A stretch of 64,000 bases of DNA from Nephrocerus scutellatus (Eukaryota; Arthropoda; Insecta; Diptera; Pipunculidae): positions 39,172,010 through 39,236,009 of the forward strand of contig OX352763.1 in the NCBI GenBank assembly GCA_947095585.1, written 5' to 3'. Made by a program: the position numbers and the translations under genes. Below, one piece after another: positions 54,715 to 64,000 of the stretch (positions within the stretch are counted from its first letter, which is position 1; each line of letters begins with the position of its first letter). The notes beneath the pieces are model-generated. The model saw only the letters and a program-made list of their open reading frames with translations. It was not told the DNA's origin and made no database searches.

Positions 54715-57516
54715 CTTATAAAAGCATTTAAAACGAAATATGTAAACAAGCAAATTTAATACAGCCGCAATTCATGGCTTCAGGAGCTTTTTTTATATCT
54801 ATAGCTCTTAACCATAATATCTAAGCTGCTGACATTAAGGAAAACCTGCTTACAATAACATACGGATCCGAGATAGTTTTTAGCAAGAGGCACTTCAATG
54901 AGAGGAAAATCTTGTGGATAATTGTTGTCTTGGTATGTGAGTAATGAAGATTCCAAGGATGAAACTCGCACGCACGCTTCAAATCGTGACCTGCAGACAC
55001 TAGAGAGATACTTTGCGGAAGACCACAATCGAACCCCGGTTATAGGCCTTGCTTTAATAAATACAATCTAAAAAAAGAAAATACTTTCCGCTCGGATCAA
55101 GTACAATGATCCAAATGCAATATAGCATTAATCCTTTTGTTTACGGCCATTATTTCCAAAGTGTAATACGAGTATTACGGAACACACCAATGACCCATCC
55201 CAATGATGTCTCATATTTGCAAGTCGACTGCAACCATAAACGAAGCTAAGCACTGATGCGACTTAATTGGTTAACCACAATAACTTCACTCACTTTCACT
55301 GCCAAAATTGGTGTTCACCTAAGCACGTTTGCAGCCAATAATACGCTAATGTCATTTTTTCTCATGGTTTCACTTCTGCACTGTCGCGCCGGCAATTGTC
55401 ATCCTATATGCTATTGAAGGTTTTGTGGGAGACGCGCGCACCTTCAGAGGCAAATCGACCAACAGGTAAAGGTCCAATTAGTCCATTTGGGTGAAAATCT
55501 CCACCGCAAATCTATGAACCACAGCGTAGTAAAGCGGTAAAGCTAAATAAGGAATTCCCACAGAGCCAGAGCCACGCTGTTCGCTATGCAACTGGCGTAT
55601 TATGCAATTGTGCTACAAACTGGACGGACGGTGGAACCGGTGTAACTATTGGAAAATCATCGGAGCGCCATTCGAACGTCTGCACACATACACACACGTA
55701 TCAATATGAATGCAAAAATATGCTACACTGGGCACGACCGACGTCTAAAGTTTGTGTGGGCGTCGAGCGCGAAAATTTCGTTGTCACAGTTGTGGGTTCC
55801 CAGCAGCAACGGCTGAATGGCCAGCAAGGCTATGTTTTTGTTTGACAGTTTGACAGACAGGCTCACGAACATCTGCTTGATTTTTGCTAATACTTGGTAA
55901 GATCTTATTGCATCTGGCTTAGAGTGATAACAGTGGCTTCCAGCCAAAACGACCGAAATGACTTGGGTTTGACAATTCAATTCGCCGTCGGGCGTCAATT
56001 TAAGCCCACTAGAAGATATACTTCTAAAGTACTTGTATGACCCATTTAAACAGCATGAGACCATTACTTGTAAGAAATCTGCGAACCTCAGGCAGTCACA
56101 CAATTGGATCTGGTTCGGAAATTGAGATTTCATCATTTGTTGCACAGACACAAAGCGTGAAGCACATTCCCCGCTGACGCGACATTTAGAAGGGAAATTC
56201 AATTCACCTTGACCGACGACAAAAGCGCTTTATCAACACCCAACGCCGTAACTGTAGCATCACGTCGAATGGGCGTCTGCATGACAGTGACAATATCTGA
56301 ATTGCGGAATGTCATTGTCACCGTAGTTTGTGGTTTTTCTCTTTGTGCATTGTTTAGCTACTCTGGTATCTAAGGTGTCATTTGCAGATTGCACCAAGTC
56401 CATTGTGGTGTTGGATTAACCCTACAATTATTGTCATCGTCCAGTGAAGTTGTCTACTTTACACATCGGGACAATGAACAACGGAATTGCGGCAGTCGCC
56501 ACAGAAAATCACCAAATGTCAGGGGAGAAAATCTTCGTTTTGATTAGAATGGAAAGGCGTGTTACAGAAAAGTGACACTGAGGCAGGAAGCAAAATATTC
56601 TAACCAGTATTCACGATTGCAGAGAAAAGTTTTGCCTGAAGTAGGCAGCTTTGCGTTTGCACCAAGTGGTGATTTTCTGCGCGGAGGCCTGAAATAAAAT
56701 TTTTTTTCGAATAATTTTTCATTTCATTTAAAATACCTAATCCTATAGCTGATCTTATTCTTTTTATTCCTTTAATGACTTCACACTTTGCTTTTATTTA
56801 CCACTAGAGGCGTCATGGAGACATTTTTTTTGGGAGACCCGGCTCCGGTTGTAGAGCCAAATATGACTAGGTTTGTATTACACGCGATTATTAGGAGTCC
56901 TGCGCATTTCTAGTACGCGATCGAATGTTTGAAGTTTCAAAACTCGTTACGACATGTGTTTATTGTCTTGAGGCCACAATATCTAGAGTGATCGACTATC
57001 TGTAGTCCAACCATACTTTGACTTATGCTGACGGTCTTAACATCTTGATATAATTTCAAGAGCTTTAAAAACAAACAGTTGCTTTACTGGTAACTTTAGT
57101 CATTACTTGAGACTGTCAGAAGCTTCAAATTTAGGATCTTAATTTACCATTCAAACTGCTTGAAGACGACTCCCGTACAGCTATACTTACATACACACCC
57201 GAGATTTGCGTGCTTAGAAAAAAATACTTAAAACGGCGAATTTGTTTGTGAGACCCAACGCAGTAGAAGAATAAGCATAACATTTTACGGCATTTCTTTG
57301 TAGTGTGTTAAGTGCCGTCTTAGACAAGTTCTTGGTCACCAAACCACTGCTGCATTGATGAGAATGGGTCTGATTATCGTTAAGTGACCTCTTGAAATTC
57401 TTGACCTCAGGTGCGTCTTCCATTTCATCTTATGTCTGAATACATAACTTAATAGTAATAGAAAAGGTAAAACCTGTTGAATGCATTATATTAATTGTAT
57501 TGTACAAAAACAACCC
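54715..57516. other. Repeat-poor stretch, no gene accepted
   Basis: Higher-complexity sequence. The longest frame is 159 codons on the minus strand (55723-56202), with no domain, no signal peptide and unremarkable composition; I treat it as unproven. An 82-codon minus frame (54780-55028) is similar. This region resembles host intergenic or intronic DNA. Confidence 0.4.
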
Positions 57517-57577
57517 ATAATAATAATAATATTAGGCGCGACAGACCGTTGCGGTCCAAAGCCTAGATTCTCGCGAT
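57517..57577 (-). mobile_element. SINE, copy F, 3' tail only
   Basis: TAATAATAATAATATTAGGC followed by GCGACAGACCGTTGCGGTCC and AAAGCCTAGATTCTCGCG, then cut where maT-like sequence begins. The rest was not found beyond the maT-like element. Confidence 0.75.
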
Positions 57578-57584
57578 ATATTGT

Positions 57585-58723
57585 GTATGTAGGGATGACT
57601 GACACGAAGTGTTACCAACTTCAGACTGTCATTGCTGTCAAACCAGTGATAACAGAGCACTCAAATTTACACTAGTGACAGTTCATTCCATTGTTTACAA
57701 GCGTACAAAAGCATTTTAATGGGAAATATTCAGAAAAAAATTAACCGCAATGAAATTCAAGCGTAATAGTGTGATTGCTCTAATTCTGGCTGAAACACCA
57801 CAACCGCAATAACCGAATAAAATGTTTGTGTATCGCACCAAAAATCGTTATAACGATAATGGCAGCATTGCAAAACGCCATGGTGGTGGACCGAAACGGA
57901 CTGCAACATCGCCGGATATCATTCGTAAGTTGAAGGCCAAATTGGCTCGGAATCCACGCCGTAGTGGCAGAAAAATGGCTCGTGGGGCGAACATTTCGCT
58001 CGAACGAATGCAGCACATATTGAAAGATCATCTTGGACTAAAGGCCTTGAAATTCCAGAAAACGCATGGTCTCACCGATGCTCAAAAAAAAGTTAGAGCG
58101 GAAAGAGCAAAGGAGTTGTTACGCTTGCACGAAAGTGGCGATTTGCCGAATTTGGTTTTCTCCGATGAGTCACCGTTCGTTATTGAGCAATATGTGAACA
58201 AGCAAAACGACCGGATTTACTTGCCCGGCCGTTCTACTGAAAATTTGGACCAACGGATTGCCACTCGAAACCAAGCGCCGCCGATGGTGATGGTTTGGGC
58301 CGCCGTAACGGCCGAAAGCCGTTCACCGCTCGTTTTTTTGGACCGTGGCATTAAGATAAATGCTCAAATTTATCGGGATCATGTGTTGGAGGGAGCGTTG
58401 AAGCCTTGGGCACAAAAACATTTCGGTCGCAGAGCCTGGACACTTCAACAGGACTCGGCGCCAAGTCATAAAGCGCGCGTCAATCAAGATTGGCTGAGAA
58501 ACAATGTTCCGCGGTTCATTTCCACTTCCCAATAACCAGCAAATTCACCGGATCCGCTAGATTTCTCGGTTTGGGGTATTTTGAAGAGCAAGGTTGGGAC
58601 AAAAAAATACCAAAGTGTCGATCATCTCAAGCAAGCGCTTCGCCGGGAATGGGCCAAAATACCGCAGAGCCACTTTCGTGCTGCATGCAATAGCTTTGTC
58701 GGCCGTTTGAAGGCCCTTGCCAG
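57585..58723 (+). mobile_element. maT-like mariner, inactivated
   Basis: Contains a nearly complete transposase (57745-58720) but no certain terminal inverted repeats. The right side is cut by a fold-back element at 58724. Its left edge probably lies within or next to the SINE tail, at GATATATTGTG. Confidence 0.65.
57745..58720 (+). pseudogene. maT-like transposase with stop and small deletion
   Basis: The N-terminus reads KFKRNSVIALILAETPQPQ then a stop at about 57810. The long frame 57822-58535 continues with RTKNRYNDNGSIAKRHGGGP and ARGANISLERMQHILKDHLG (second helix-turn-helix). Catalytic aspartates are in LVFSDESPFVI and TLQQDSAPSHKARVNQDWLR. A TAA then replaces a probable W, and NSPDPLDFSVWGILKSKV follows, carrying the third aspartate. 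As it stands, 35 residues (counting the stop) separate the second and third aspartates. Relatives usually read S-P-D-L-N-P-L-D, so two codons appear to be lost; adding them gives 37, the maT (DD37D) spacing. C-terminal RREWAKIPQSHFRAACNSFV then stops at the fold-back. Confidence 0.75.
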
Positions 58724-58892
58724 TTCACTCCAGTGCATAATCTGCTTTAACAGGACATACCAAGTAGGACCCATTTTCATGTGTCCATTTTCACCACCAA
58801 TTTCTTGTGTCCATTCGACGTTGTAAAATCGACTCACAAAAGTAGGTTCTTCTTGGTAAGTCCTTTTGAAGCAGATTATGCACTGGAGTGAA
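58724..58892. repeat. Fold-back element or MITE with 46-bp arms
   Basis: Left arm 58724-58769 starts TTCACTCCAGTGCATAATCT. The right arm, reverse complemented from 58892, starts with the same 20 bases and continues with only about five mismatches over 46. The loop is about 76 bases with two TGTGTCCATT blocks. No obvious target duplication. It cuts the maT-like transposase tail. A hairpin RNA precursor is conceivable. Confidence 0.75.
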
Positions 58893-59019
58893 GTGGTAAT
58901 CGTGTATCCGTTTCACTTTGTAACTGTTACTGAGGAACACTGAGACGTCATGCAACCCTTCTTATACGTAGTAGTAGTAACACAACCCGCACTATCTCGC
59001 TCTTGTTGACCGAATGAAC

Positions 59020-59715
59020 AAACATTATGTCATGGATTTGTAGGAAATTAAATTGGCTTTTGTAGTGTACTGTACTTGTCAAAAAAATGTATCCAAGAGC
59101 ATTTCTTCTCGAAATAATCGTAACTGTAAATACAATTTAAAAAAAATTTTGTTTTGAATTTGACGACATTCCTATCCTATCAAGAGTTATAGGGTGCGAA
59201 GTCATGTAAGATCAAAAGTACGTTTCGTTCATTTGAAAAACTTTCATTTTTAACCCTGTTCCTGTTGACCGAATGCGTAAATATTTTTAGGAGGATTTAT
59301 AGAAAATTGAATGGGCTTTAATATTGCATTTATCAAAAAAAAATTATACGAGAGCATTTTTTTAAATAATCGCGTTTAAAAATAAAATTTAAAAAAATTT
59401 ATTTTTTTTTTAATTTGACGACGTCCATATCTGTAATGGTTTAAGGAATTTAAAAGAATGTTTAAAGGCTGACCTTAGAAATTTAATTTTGTTTCCAAAA
59501 AGACCAATGGTGACCTTTTTGCTAGAAGCGTTCAAGCCTTACAGGGTGTCAAGTGATGTAAGATCAAAAGTACGTTTCATCGCATTAAAATGCTACGTCA
59601 ACCGCAGGGGATGAAAATAGACCCCCTCCCCTCCTGTACGATTTTTTTTCACAAAATTAACCAAGGAATCACCCCTTTAAGTATTGGCCACCTTAACGGA
59701 TACACTCTCACTTTG
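59020..59715 (+). mobile_element. 3' part of the Tc1/mariner-type transposon, doubled
   Basis: Two diverged copies of the same 3' region follow each other: 59030-59240 and 59250-59600 (each with GATTT(G/A)TAG(G/A)AAATT, then 'AAGATCAAAAGTACGTTTC'). The second runs on to the terminus, CAAGGAATCACCCCTTTAAG and CACCTTAACGGATACACTCT. Corresponds to 32.81-33.19 and 40.53-40.76 kb. No coding part. Confidence 0.65.
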
Positions 59716-59719
59716 GTGA

Positions 59720-59935
59720 CCATAAGGTAATTTGCGGGTTTATTCTCCACGTTTCGTTAAACATGTGTTGGCAGGTAAGGTAAGCGTTGTTAGCTTTGTG
59801 ATTAATATATGATATGTGGGGGCTCCATGTGAGTTTTTTATCAAAACGACCCCTAGGTTTTTAGCTTCTGGCATTAATTTAAGGGTTTTGCCTTGGAATT
59901 GTAGTGCTGGAAGCGTTATTTTTTGCCTTTTTGTT
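59720..59935 (-). pseudogene. LINE RT thumb fragment
   Basis: The minus strand encodes LPALQFQGKTLKLMPEAKNL then GVVL, and in another frame GAPTYHILITKLTTLTLPAN, matching the 'L-G-V-x-L-D-x-K-L-x-W-x-x-H-I' region of an RNase H-type LINE. It is cut on one side by the transposon end and on the other by a Helitron-like repeat. Confidence 0.55.
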
Positions 59936-59939
59936 ATTT

Positions 59940-60200
59940 TTAAATTCTCTATATTAACTTCGCGTGCCGGTATGTTTGTGGCTGGCTGGCTGGCGCACCA
60001 AATTTTGTGATTAGGTTTTAACCCACTTCCTAATGCACGATTTTATTCAAAGTTTGTGGACATGTGAACCTTCGATGACAACACTTTTCGTTAAAATTTA
60101 CGGCCCATCGGTCCTCGGGGTCGGGGGGCTCCAATACAATTTTTTTTAAAAAATTTACCCGATTTTCTTCAAATTTAATACACATGTGTATTAAAGCAAG
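59940..60200 (+). repeat. Helitron-like 5' repeat, copy 6
   Basis: TCTCTATATTAACTTCGCG at 59946, GGCTGGCTGGCTGG array at 59980, ACCCACTTCC, CTTCGATGACAACACTTTTC and a second ACACATGTGTATTAAAG unit end near 60200. Confidence 0.65.
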
Positions 60201-60279
60201 TGAAAGCACCCTTACAGAATGCAAGTAATACAAGCTAACTAGATAACTAGATAACACTATGAAATATAAAATTCCACAT

Positions 60280-61250
60280 GTTGACATCCTCTATAAAGGG
60301 CATAAGCTTAGTCTTTTCTGATAAAGCCAAATAGCTGAATCTCATTCTGGATAGAAAGCTAAGCTGGAAACCTAATATACAAGAAAGAGTTCGTAAAGCT
60401 ACAATGACACTCTTCACCTGCAAAAAAACCATTGGTAACAAGTTGGTTCTTCAATACCATATCCCTAATTGGCTATATATATTGCTAATTAGACCTACAC
60501 TCTTTTGCGGTGTGGTCGTCTGGTGAATTGCCTTAGACAAAGCAGTAAATCGCGACAAGCTAAGCAAAGTCCAACAATCGGCTTGTCTATGATTATGAGC
60601 GGAGTACTTAGCCTCATCTCCTCCGCTGCACCCTAACACCACTCGACATCTTCAGCAGAAAAGTAGCTGCTAGCACGGCTATCCGCCTCAGTGCAACCTC
60701 CCAGTGGACTAAGAATGAAATCGGGCACTCTCTCTTCTGAGTTTATTCAGGGTTTTACCAGGAAACATAGACTACTCCATTCCAAAACTACAGTTCAGCA
60801 TTAATTTCCAAGTCACTTTGGCCTCCAGATCATTTTTGGAAGAAGATGCTCTTTTGGAAAATGATCTACTTTTACGTTCAAAAACGGTTCAAAAACGGTT
60901 CAAAAACTAACGTTGGAGTAGGCGGAGTTGTTTTCTCAATATGCTTAATATTAGTCACTCTTTCCGTCCCAATTAATTCAGTGATTTTCATGGCGACAAA
61001 AGAAGTCCTGTTTTGGATGAAGAGAAATGTTATATCCGCTAAGGATATCCGTATCTTCATCTTTATCTCTCAAGATGGCGGTGCAGTTAAACTTTCACTT
61101 TGTGAGGTAATGTAGGACTGATAAATGCGCCAAAAACTGAAATTAACTACCCCTTTTACCTGGATATAGTTCTATGAACCATCATTGGTTTAAGTGGGTC
61201 GGTATCCGGAACACAGCCACCCCAACCTAACCTAATCTAACCTAAAATTG
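60280..61250 (+). mobile_element. LINE 3' end with RNase H and (AACCT)n tail
   Basis: Frames encode LILDRKLSWKPNIQERVRKA and TMTLFTCKKTIGNK, then IPNWLYILLIRPTLFCGVVV (60465-60525) and ALDKAVNRDKLSKVQQSACL: the RT thumb and the block before RNase H. RNase H follows as NGSKTNVGVGGVVFS (60894-60940; the first catalytic D is N here) with SQDGGAVKL near 61070, normally S-D-S-Q-A-A-I-K. It ends in AACCTAACCTAATCTAACCT at 61223-61242. Stops inactivate it. Confidence 0.7.
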
Positions 61251-63480
61251 CACAAAAATTTAGCAACATTCCCGAAAGCCAAATCATTATCAGTTTTTAC
61301 TCTACAAGTCTATTGTCACAATGTTTGAGCATTCTTGGGTATTTACCGTACGGCTTTTAAATCCTTGGATGTCCATTTTTAAGAATCTATTTCAAAGATC
61401 TCGTGAGGCTTTAAGATGTTTCTGAAGTTTACTGTTCACTGTCTAGACTATCCATCAGGGATTATGCAACTTACGCAATTAGGATCAAATACCCAATCAT
61501 TCATGACACCTCTATAATAAATTTGGTAAACAAATCCGCATGCAAAAATAGACCAATTCTCCAGTTTAAAGCGACCAAGAGCTAGGTAAAAACTTCAAAG
61601 AGTCGTTTCGGTTAAGGTAATTACCTGATAGCATGAGCTCCGAAGACAATAAAAGAACATTTACACTCTTTGTGAAAACATAACCATTACCGACAGATAG
61701 CACACAACTAACTGCTATCTGTCGGTAATCAAAACTCTTCAAAAATTTCCCACATTTATGCCATTTGTTTTGCCTTTTACCTAAATTCCGTCATTCCTTC
61801 CCCTCATCTTTCTAGTGGGATGTCGCAAAATTGTTAATGACTTTCAATTAAGTGGCGGGCGTTGCAAATGCTTCAAGCAGCTTCCACTTTTAGGCACTTG
61901 CCAGAGACTAACAATAACCTACCACTCCGCACCAACAGCAGCACGACAAAAACACAATCAGATAACAGCAACAAAGTAGAAACAGCAGCATTTGGAAGGG
62001 GTAATTAAAATTTCATTGCAAAACTGCTCCAAAGTGCGGTGTGCGGTGATCCAAATCTCCTTCGATGAATTTTTGCAGAATGCAACGCGTGGTGGCGGGC
62101 AGCTCGGCCGGCGGTGCAAACAACAATTTAGAAAGGTGCCACGCAAAGGCCGCTCTCCGCACAGTTACAACGTTACAAGGCAGGGCAATTGTGTTAGATA
62201 TGGAAGCAGCAACATAATGGCTCAAATCTGAATGAGTGAAATTGCTGGCTGGCTGACTGGCTGACGATCGCTGGCGTTTTGTGTGCTTTCGATAGATTTG
62301 TGCGATAAATTTATGCAAAAAAGCTCGGCACGAAATTCTTCTCTTACAGCGGCGCTTACCGTGCAATTATTCAATTATTTTCGGTTGATGAAATTATGTT
62401 GTTGTTAATATTGTTGTTTTATAGACGCTTTTGTTGTCGGTATCACTTTCGTCTTCCTTTCTAAGGTGCTATCCATAATACACCCAACAAGTTGACCCTC
62501 TAAAGATTACTTTACACTCAATTTAAATTTTGAAATTGACTTTTGCCAAAATCTCGTTAAATCGCCATCGTGGCCAATTGGCTATATATGTTGTTGTTAT
62601 TGTTGTTGTTGGAATAGGAAAATATTTCACTGCCATTCGTTGTGCTGCCTTCTATTTACGAGGTGGTCGTGAGCAATTTTAATTGCGCCGAGGTCGAGTC
62701 AAGGTGTAAGGGCGACAAAAGAAGGCACGGAATTGAATTGTAGCAGAGTAGAGGACGACTTTATTTTTCAACTAAGTATACTACTAAAGTATCAAGGAAA
62801 ATGTGTTTTTCACTTTAAATAAAGTACCGACAAAATGTTAGTGTTTTTTGTAGGACTGAGCCAAACATGCAACAGTCAATTCGCATATGTCAGGAAAGTC
62901 GAAGGGCTAATAGATGTTTACTAGCTTCTCCATCTGTGGGAGTGTTAAGAAGATGGTCATTATAGGTATTAGGGAAAGTTGTACCACTTTCCTCATTGAG
63001 GAAAGGATAAAATGCAATCATGTGTATTAGAATGAATAATGATTCTGATATTGAGTTGGAACGACGAGCGTTGCAATCGATGACTTGTCGAGCCGGATGC
63101 AAAAATTTCCAAGGCAACAATAAACCCAGTTGTAAGGACCATGATTTAAGTACCACATTAAAAATATCAGAATAGAGAAACAAAGTTAGAGAGGAAGTAA
63201 GGACAAGGAATCGAAAATTGTGTTCGCTCGAAGGACTCAACCGAACTGCTGAACTGCGAAACCGAACGAAGATTCCAGTGGTTTGGCATTATTTCTTATA
63301 TGAAAGTGTACCACTTTGCACCACTCACAGTAAAAGCGATTGAGAATAAAAACTCAACAGTGCTTTTAACAAAACGGCTTTTCAAATTTTTGTTCGCCCA
63401 AGGGATGGTTTTCATCGAAATCCATCACAGAAACTGCGAATTCGCGACACCACCCCCACAAGTTCCTTCTTTTTCGTTCC
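61251..63480. other. Repeat-poor stretch, no gene accepted
   Basis: Includes a perfect or near-perfect inverted repeat at about 61690-61730 (TACCGACAGATAGCACACAACTA, read with CTGCTATCTGTCGGTA opposite), and ATGTTGTTGTTATTGTTGTT microrepeats at 62588-62611. Frames of 79-117 codons on both strands at 61.96-63.24 kb have no domain. CAGCAGCA and CAACA richness is typical of fly leader or intron sequence. Confidence 0.4.
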
Positions 63481-64000
63481 CTAATGTGCAGTTAAATGCC
63501 ATTAAGCCTCTACGTGGTGGCCGCCTCTAATTTTCTCCTAAAAGGAAAAGCTAATTGATCAGGTCAGTCCATTTAAAGCAAAGTTAGCGAGATGCTAATA
63601 ACCTCGTACGCAAAAAAAATCGTTATTACGGAATCCCAAGCAAGCCTCGGAGACATGGACCTACGACAACGACGACAGCAACGAAAACAGCTAAACGATT
63701 TAAGAATTTTTCTTAGGAACGTTTGCACACTGTATAGATCTTAAACTGCAAAAAACCTAGCATGACGGTGACATAACAGCAACTCGGGACATGCGGTGGA
63801 TGCCGAACGATCAAAAGATGTTACTACAGCTGTCATGCAAGACATCATGTGCTCGCGTGGGCTTTCTAGTCAGCAAATTAATGAACGGTGGATATAACAT
63901 TGACACCCATAGTTTAAGAGAGAACACTAATCACAATGGACAAATAGTCATGGAGATGGTATCTAGTAAGAATTTGGTGGTTGCGAGTACAAGGTTCGCG
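63480..64000 (+). pseudogene. RTE-like LINE 5' end and endonuclease, copy 2
   Basis: The leader 63510-63720 parallels 33640-33850 (ACGTGGTGGCCGCCTCTAAT, then AAAACAGCTAAACGATTTAA). An endonuclease part with VGFLVSKLMNGGYNIDTHSL and RENTNHNGQIVMEMVSSKNL then VVASTRF follows. Compared with relatives it has an internal deletion, since the N-I-S-L-I block present at 33.95 kb is missing. It runs off the window. Confidence 0.65.

Noticed and set aside
55723..56202. 159-codon minus-strand ORF as a gene
   Set aside because: Length alone is its only support. No domain, no signal peptide, no splice or family evidence.
61223..61246. Interstitial telomere repeat
   Set aside because: Short, imperfect and directly at a LINE 3' end; better explained as the element's tail.

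Overview
This window looks like non-coding, repeat-dense DNA from a higher fly (Diptera, Brachycera; a tephritid-type fruit fly fits best). The reasons are AT-rich DNA, no operon structure, a 67-bp intron with consensus splice sites, a fly-type initiator (TCAGTT) upstream of a low-complexity first exon, and the set of transposons: DD41D and maT-like mariners, Tigger/pogo, Helitron, Jockey/CR1-like, RTE-like and RNase H-bearing LINEs, and a tRNA-derived SINE. The species assignment is inference. All family names come from motif recognition; no search was run.

Layout. 0-11 kb: an unclassified 0.6-kb repeat present as an inverted pair (1-620 and 9960-10630), a CR1-like LINE on the minus strand (3.6-5.4 kb), a full-length SINE, a TATA promoter followed by a 35/41-bp minisatellite (5.9-6.75 kb), a decayed mariner (7.1-7.8 kb) and RTE fragments. 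11.7-13.6 kb: a Helitron with both ends, a helicase remnant and a ~94-bp tandem array. 15-25.9 kb: CR1/Jockey-like LINE fragments and an unclassified element with internal repeats (21.2 kb, again at 31.4 kb). 26.6-27.9 kb: a DD41D mariner with an uninterrupted 361-codon transposase, the only apparently intact transposase here. 28.6-29.2 kb: the best host-gene candidate, a first coding exon on the minus strand ending at a splice donor in a possible PDZ domain. 31-40 kb: nested DNA transposon, RTE, Helitron, Jockey and SINE remnants. 40.2-46.2 kb: a four-layer nest (LINE, Tigger in it, Helitron-like repeats and a deleted mariner in the Tigger). 46.2-48.35 kb: an RTE-like LINE. 48.68-49.24 kb: a compact two-exon gene of unknown function. 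49.8-54.7 kb: RTE and RNase H-bearing LINE remnants, with a possible signal-peptide exon at 51.5-51.9 kb. 57.5-60.2 kb: SINE tail, maT-like mariner, fold-back and other transposon ends. 60.3-61.25 kb: a LINE 3' end. 63.5-64 kb: an RTE fragment cut by the window edge.

How it fits together: this is mainly a fossil record of successive insertions. The LINEs probably supplied retrotransposition machinery for the SINE, two copies of which still carry direct target-site duplications. One mariner could still be active. Only three loci look like possible host genes (28.6, 48.7 and, weakly, 51.9 kb). No rRNA, CRISPR or genuine tRNA gene was seen.
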